A stretch of 8,403 bases of DNA. Origin: Desulfovibrio sp. (GTDB lineage Bacteria; Desulfobacterota; Desulfovibrionia; Desulfovibrionales; Desulfovibrionaceae). Position 1 is the first letter of the stretch; the number at the start of each line of letters is the position of its first letter. Below the pieces are notes generated by a model that was not told the DNA's origin, did not search any database, and was given only the letters and a program-made list of their open reading frames with translations. Location of the stretch: the NCBI GenBank assembly GCA_014804915.1, contig JAAUYW010000024.1, positions 5,927-14,329 of the forward strand. The letters are read 5' to 3'. Below, piece by piece: positions 5,874-8,403 of the stretch. A program made the translations under genes and the position numbers.

Positions 5874-7418
5874 TTAGAAGCTATAGGCAAATACAACCTG
5901 CGCTTTCCAGGCATCCTGCCTTTCAAAAGACGTGTTGCGGTTGCCAGCCTTTTTCCATGTGTCATTGTCCATGAAATTGAATACGTAATCGAGCTCGAGG
6001 TTGATCTCGAAATTCTCATACATCTGGTATGAGTTGACCAGGTTGAGCTCCAGCAGGCCATCTTCCGTAGTCAGGTACGGGCTTGTGGCCGAACCCCAGC
6101 CATCAGTCCAGGAATACGCGCTTTCCATGTACTTGGCCATACCGGGAGAGTTGGTGCCCCCCCAGTAAACAGCGCGGAAAGTATGGGAGAGATCTTCAAT
6201 GAAAGTCATGTCGCGCAGCTGGATGCCAACGCCCCAGGTGCCGGCATAATCAATTCCGTAATCCTGATCAATCCAGCCCATGTTGCCATCGCCCATAAAG
6301 GAGGTGAAGTTGCCCATGGGCACGAGGCTGGGCATGCGCTCGGAACCGTTCTTGACATTGTCGTCATCGCCGGAGGCATACCAGCCAAGGATGCCGGGAA
6401 CGCCCCAGTCCATCTTGTACTCGACCAGGGCCTTGGCCAGCCAGCCCTCGCGCTTTGTGCTGGCATGCTTGGTCTGCCGCTCCCAGGTTTTGGCAGTCCA
6501 GAATTTGCCCATTTCCTCGGCATAGCCGTAGTTGAGATCAATCTCGATATTCAGCGGATCAAAAGCGGTGATGTTGATCGGCAGACCAGCCCACCAGAGG
6601 CTGCCATAGGTTTTGCTTGTGGAGCCTACGTCGCTCCAGCCGGTCATACCCGGGTAAGGGTAAAGGCTGTAAGGCAGGTTGCCGTCCGCCGTGTTGATGC
6701 CATTCTGGAAGCCTTCAAAGCCCTCAATGCCCTTCATGGCGTTTTTGCCTTTCATCCCGTACATCACCCAGGGCGTGAGCTCATAGCCCTCAAACGTGAG
6801 GGGCACCATCAGGCCAAACAGATCGAGATTGTCAAGATAGCTGGCGCGATTGGAATCCACCCTGCCATCAGCCAGATAGCCATTGTAGTTGTCATTCAGC
6901 GGCCGCGCCCAGAGGGCTGTGATGGCCATATTGTCATTGATCTTGTAATTGGCGGTAATGCCGGCCACATCGGTATCCATGATCGCGGATCCGCCCGCAG
7001 TGTTGGGTAGCGCGATTCCCTGGATGCCCATGCGTACGGACAAGTCGGTTTCAGGCGGCATCCAGTCAATGTAGGCGCGCTTCAGCTTGATTACGCTCGC
7101 GCTATCCGCGCCCAGCGCGCCGCCAGAAGACGCCTGGCCCCATTTTTGGGTGCCGATTTCAAAATAAACAGTGCCGGAAAGACTTTCACTGGCTACCGCG
7201 TCAAGCTGCAGGCGCAGGCGCTGCGCAGCGTGAAACTTGTCTTCCTGATGCTTGCGCTCAACGCCGGCGGAATTTCTGGTTTTGTGTACCGGGCTCGTGT
7301 CAGCCACATTGAAGCCCATCAGCCACTGGCCCTTGACCTTGAAATCAATTGCCTTTGCTCCGGATGCCGCCCCCAGCAGCATGCCGGCGCAAAGCAGAAG
7401 CGTGCAAATGCGTTTCAT
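5874..7418 (-). CDS. Outer-membrane porin, Desulfovibrio homotrimeric porin type
   Basis: Predicted 514-aa outer-membrane beta-barrel that forms a general diffusion pore for small hydrophilic solutes. Residues 1-23 are a clear signal peptide (MKRICTLLLCAGMLLGAASG then AKA, cleavage before IDFKVKGQW). The mature protein is rich in alternating, aromatic-ended strands and Gly/Asn/Asp loops, and it ends in VVFAYSF, the C-terminal Phe signature read by the BAM machinery. Size and the opening KVKGQWLMGFN fit the porins abundant in Desulfovibrio. The start at 7416-7418 is chosen because the signal peptide begins there and AAAGGA sits 6 nt upstream; the frame runs 15 codons further up through the promoter. 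It is a single-gene unit with a strong-looking promoter upstream and a terminator downstream. The Skp-like chaperone encoded 3 kb away would be expected to serve such barrels. Class is firm, solute specificity unknown. Confidence 0.93.
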   Translation of the reverse strand: MKRICTLLLCAGMLLGAASGAKAIDFKVKGQWLMGFNVADTSPVHKTRNSAGVERKHQEDKFHAAQRLRLQLDAVASESLSGTVYFEIGTQKWGQASSGGALGADSASVIKLKRAYIDWMPPETDLSVRMGIQGIALPNTAGGSAIMDTDVAGITANYKINDNMAITALWARPLNDNYNGYLADGRVDSNRASYLDNLDLFGLMVPLTFEGYELTPWVMYGMKGKNAMKGIEGFEGFQNGINTADGNLPYSLYPYPGMTGWSDVGSTSKTYGSLWWAGLPINITAFDPLNIEIDLNYGYAEEMGKFWTAKTWERQTKHASTKREGWLAKALVEYKMDWGVPGILGWYASGDDDNVKNGSERMPSLVPMGNFTSFMGDGNMGWIDQDYGIDYAGTWGVGIQLRDMTFIEDLSHTFRAVYWGGTNSPGMAKYMESAYSWTDGWGSATSPYLTTEDGLLELNLVNSYQMYENFEINLELDYVFNFMDNDTWKKAGNRNTSFERQDAWKAQVVFAYSF

Positions 7419-7456
7419 GTTCCTTCCTTTGTCTTTTCCCCAAAACAGATTTCCCC

Positions 7457-7520
7457 TGTGCAAAAATTTGTACGCATTAGCCTGGCTTTTGTCAAGTTAC
7501 AAAATAAAAATTTTTGCACA
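7457..7520. repeat. Perfect 13-bp inverted repeat bracketing the porin promoter
   Basis: TGTGCAAAAATTT at 7457-7469 and its exact complement AAATTTTTGCACA at 7508-7520, separated by 38 nt. One arm covers the -10 and start region, the other sits upstream of the -35. The proximal arm is itself part of a near-palindrome, GTGCAAAAATTTGTAC (7458-7473). It is a candidate operator; no regulator is encoded in the window. Confidence 0.8.
7467..7495 (-). promoter_or_regulatory. Porin promoter with AT-rich upstream element
   Basis: Minus strand: consensus TTGACA (plus 7490-7495), 17-nt spacer, TACAAA (plus 7467-7472). Directly upstream of the -35 is a run of A and T (plus about 7496-7515) that looks like an UP element. 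Transcription should start near 7460, giving a leader of about 42 nt. This fits high expression of an abundant porin. Confidence 0.75.
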
Positions 7521-7863
7521 TTTATGGCGGTTTGATAGCCTAAAACAGCTTCGCCCATTTTCAGATGAAGCGCGATTCGGGGTTGTTAAAAGCCGGGCGC
7601 CTCTCTCGCTCTATATAATATTTGGAAATTATTGTAATAATGCTCCCAATGGCCTCGGGCCACGCATATGGAAAAGACCTGGTCAAAACTTGCCGCAAGC
7701 GTCCAGATTTCCAGAACTGGTTCAAAAAACTTTATTGCGGGTCTGGGCGCCTTGCCTCGGGCCATGTTTCTGATGACAAGCCAGTTTCAATTTGATAGGT
7801 AAAAAGCGGGCGCAAAGCCGCGCTCCCGGGCCAAACCCCGGAACACCATAAGGAGACATAATC
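7521..7863. other. Intergenic region between porin and the small exported protein gene
   Basis: No convincing gene. It holds a perfect TATAAT at 7614-7619 (plus) without a matching -35; an 11-bp direct repeat GCCTCGGGCCA at 7652-7662 and 7754-7764; a weak plus-strand ORF of 51 codons (ATG 7640, stop TGA ending 7795) with no good ribosome site; and a GC-rich hairpin CCGGG/CCCGG just ahead of the next gene's ribosome site. It must contain the promoter of the gene at 7864, which I cannot place. No tRNA or known riboswitch is recognised. Confidence 0.5.
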
Positions 7864-8229
7864 ATGACTACATTCAAAAAGATCGCCCTTGCAACCCTGA
7901 TCGCCACTTTCTGCGCCTCCGCTCCTGTACTCGCCGCAGACGCGCCGGCCACGCCGGATGCATCGGCCATTCTGAAATCAAAGGCGGATAGCGCGATTGA
8001 AAAAGGCAAGGCAAAACTGGCGAAAGAGCTGGGCCTGCAGCAGAATGCCACCCAGCAAAAATCGCAGGATGTGCAGGTAACAGAAGAGAAAGTAACAGTG
8101 GAAACGCCGCAGGGCACTGCCTCCGAAACCACAGTCACAGTGACTCCGGAAACTCCGGCTGCTCCTGATGCCGCTACAGCCGCTCCGGCTGCTCCTGAAG
8201 CCGCGCCAGCAACTCCGCCTGCCAAATAG
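7864..8229 (+). CDS. Small exported Ala/Pro-rich protein, 121 aa
   Basis: Function unknown. Residues 1-24 form a signal peptide (MTTFKKIALATLIATFCASA, then PVLA, cleavage before ADAPATPDA), so the product is probably periplasmic or secreted. Residues about 34-57 form a Lys/Ala-rich amphipathic helix (ILKSKADSAIEKGKAKLAKEL). A Thr/Val/Glu-rich stretch follows and then a disordered Pro/Ala tail with a repeated PAAPDAA / PAAPEAA unit. There is no lipobox and no Cys in the mature part. AGGAG at 7851-7855 lies 8 nt before the ATG. The gene is monocistronic, with its own terminator at 8253-8280. Such low-complexity tails often span or bind the cell wall, but nothing here proves that. Confidence 0.8.
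   Translation: MTTFKKIALATLIATFCASAPVLAADAPATPDASAILKSKADSAIEKGKAKLAKELGLQQNATQQKSQDVQVTEEKVTVETPQGTASETTVTVTPETPAAPDAATAAPAAPEAAPATPPAK
8153..8223 (+). repeat. 30-nt tandem repeat in the Pro/Ala tail
   Basis: CTCCGGCTGCTCCTGA is exact at 8153-8168 and 8183-8198, period 30 nt (10 codons). A third, partial copy CTCCGCCTGCC begins at 8213 in the same phase. The repeat keeps the frame and can change copy number without breaking the protein. Confidence 0.85.
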
Positions 8230-8252
8230 CGGCCATTCCGGCCAGACTTTCC

Positions 8253-8280
8253 GCCTCCCGCCCAGCGGGGGGCTTTTTTT
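8253..8280 (+). terminator. Rho-independent terminator of the small exported protein gene
   Basis: GCCTCCCGC (8253-8261), loop CCA, GCGGGGGGC (8265-8273) pair over 9 bp with one G-T wobble, followed by seven T (8274-8280). It starts 23 nt past the stop codon. Confidence 0.88.
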
Positions 8281-8322
8281 AAAAATATATCCCCGAAGGG
8301 CCGAAGCCCTCCGGGGATATAT
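8281..8322 (-). terminator. Flagellin terminator with UUCG tetraloop
   Basis: A 17-bp stem with one mismatch (arms 8285-8301 and 8306-8322). In the minus-strand RNA the loop is C(UUCG)G, an unusually stable tetraloop. The plus-strand A run at 8281-8285 supplies the T-tract on the minus strand. It lies 31 nt past the flagellin stop. Confidence 0.88.
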
Positions 8323-8353
8323 GGTGATGGCCGAATTAGACCTTTACCAGCGC

Positions 8354-8403
8354 CTAGTGAATAAGCTGCATGGCCATCTGCGGCATGCTGTTCGCCTGGC
8401 TCA
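8354..8403 (-). CDS. Flagellin, C-terminal end only (5' part outside window)
   Basis: The minus-strand frame ending in TAG at 8354-8356 reads ...SQANSMPQMAMQLIH. This matches the conserved flagellin D0 C-terminal helix (typically AQANQLPQxxLxLL), which packs in the core of the flagellar filament and is needed for secretion and polymerisation. Only about 16 codons are present, so the identification rests on this short but characteristic motif and on the strong terminator behind it. Confidence 0.8.
   Translation of the reverse strand, partial: SQANSMPQMAMQLIH

Noticed and set aside
6183..7010. Plus-strand open frame of 275 codons within the porin gene
   Set aside because: It is antisense to an intact porin with signal peptide and C-terminal Phe, and has no ribosome site or domain.
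7700..7750. tRNA or att-site remnant (GGTTCAA resembling a T-loop)
   Set aside because: No matching T-stem, acceptor stem or anticodon arm can be built around it.

Overview
The window looks like chromosomal DNA of a Gram-negative bacterium, most likely a Desulfovibrio-type sulfate reducer (Desulfovibrionaceae). The reasons are a periplasmic amidase, a Skp-like chaperone, FabZ, a large single-gene porin resembling the Desulfovibrio outer-membrane homotrimeric porins, a DUF2333 protein, a flagellin C-terminus, and moderately GC-rich coding sequence. The lineage is inferred from family resemblance; no database search was possible.

Layout. (1) Bases 1-3414, plus strand, is an envelope-biogenesis block: an N-acetylmuramoyl-L-alanine amidase cut off at its 5' end, a Skp/OmpH-like periplasmic chaperone with its own putative promoter and a strong terminator, and fabZ. 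(2) Bases 3422-5779, minus strand, hold a compact four-gene unit converging on fabZ. In transcription order it encodes a 77-aa unknown, a 115-aa unknown, a DUF2333 membrane-anchored protein (ATGA overlap with the gene before it) and an iron-sulfur flavoprotein-like oxidoreductase. It ends in a strong terminator. (3) Bases 5783-7520, minus strand, hold the porin, with a sigma70-type promoter bracketed by a perfect 13-bp inverted repeat and an unusual repeat/terminator region downstream. (4) Bases 7521-7863 are a non-coding or poorly coding gap with a perfect TATAAT, an 11-bp direct repeat and a weak 51-codon ORF. (5) Bases 7864-8280, plus strand, encode a small exported Ala/Pro-rich protein with its terminator. 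(6) Bases 8281-8403, minus strand, hold the last codons of a flagellin gene and its terminator, which sits back-to-back with the previous one.

Most of the window serves the cell surface: cell-wall hydrolysis for daughter-cell separation, outer-membrane protein chaperoning, fatty-acid supply for membranes and lipid A, a general porin and the flagellar filament. The minus-strand four-gene unit is the least understood part; only its flavoprotein has a recognisable biochemistry. I see no mobile element, CRISPR array, tRNA or rRNA. The most interesting structures are the duplicated helical module in the amidase, the symmetric porin promoter, the modular repeat downstream of the porin, and the in-frame TGA plus hairpins between the two small unknown genes.
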